Below, one piece after another: positions 5,490 through 5,495 of a DNA stretch of 5,495 bases. This DNA is from Gemmatimonadales bacterium UBA2960 (GTDB taxonomy: Bacteria > Gemmatimonadota > Gemmatimonadetes > Longimicrobiales > Gaopeijiaceae), in assembly GCA_002348465.1 (NCBI GenBank), contig DEBI01000002.1:3843-9337 (forward strand), written 5' to 3'. Each line of letters opens with the position of its first letter. The first letter of the stretch is position 1. Both the position numbers and the translations under genes were made by a program. Below the pieces are notes generated by a model that was not told the DNA's origin, searched no databases, and was given only the letters and a program-made list of their open reading frames with translations.

Positions 5490-5495
5490 ATGGTC
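5490..5495 (+). CDS. Possible start of the next gene (only ATG GTC visible)
   Basis: An ATG lies three bases after the E2 stop codon, continuing the near-zero spacing seen through the operon. Only two codons (Met-Val) fit in the window and no clear SD precedes it. In comparable operons the next gene is often the E3 dihydrolipoamide dehydrogenase, which would complete the complex, but nothing here identifies it. Confidence 0.2.

Overview
The window is a compact, same-strand stretch of bacterial chromosome that is moderately GC-rich by eye. It carries the back part of an NAD-dependent epimerase/dehydratase gene, then a tightly packed lipoylation/pyruvate dehydrogenase cluster: lipA, pdhA (E1 alpha), pdhB (E1 beta) and pdhC (E2). 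All genes read on the + strand. I found no CRISPR array, tRNA, rRNA, insertion sequence or phage gene.

Layout. Positions 1-974 hold an extended short-chain dehydrogenase/reductase whose true start lies before the window. Positions 975-1077 are the only real intergenic gap. That gap holds a strong Shine-Dalgarno (SD) sequence, an 18-codon open reading frame, and an A-tract/stem/T7 element that could be a terminator or attenuator; the SD forms part of the stem. From 1078 to 5486 the four genes are almost contiguous (1-base gap, 1-base stop/start overlap, 2-base gap), so they look like one translationally coupled operon. After the E2 stop at 5486 an ATG at 5490 may open the next gene, but only two codons are visible.

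Function. PdhA and PdhB form the heteromeric thiamine diphosphate-dependent E1. It decarboxylates pyruvate and passes the acetyl group to the lipoyl arm of PdhC, which transfers it to CoA. LipA inserts the two sulfurs into the octanoyl group on that same lipoyl lysine. The cluster therefore pairs a lipoyl enzyme with one of its cofactor-maturation enzymes. No E3 (dihydrolipoamide dehydrogenase) or LipB-type octanoyltransferase is visible.

Organism. The E1 subunits and the single-lipoyl-domain E2 are of the mitochondrial/alphaproteobacterial type, not the single-chain AceE type of enteric bacteria. The lineage cannot be fixed from the window; an environmental lineage such as Gemmatimonadota is only a weak guess.

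Most unusual features. (1) A near-perfect inverted repeat of 18 Watson-Crick pairs at 1171-1217 inside the 5' part of lipA. (2) The leader ORF with its sequestered SD at 980-1050. The genes themselves belong to well-known families, and I see no clear evidence of a wholly new system.
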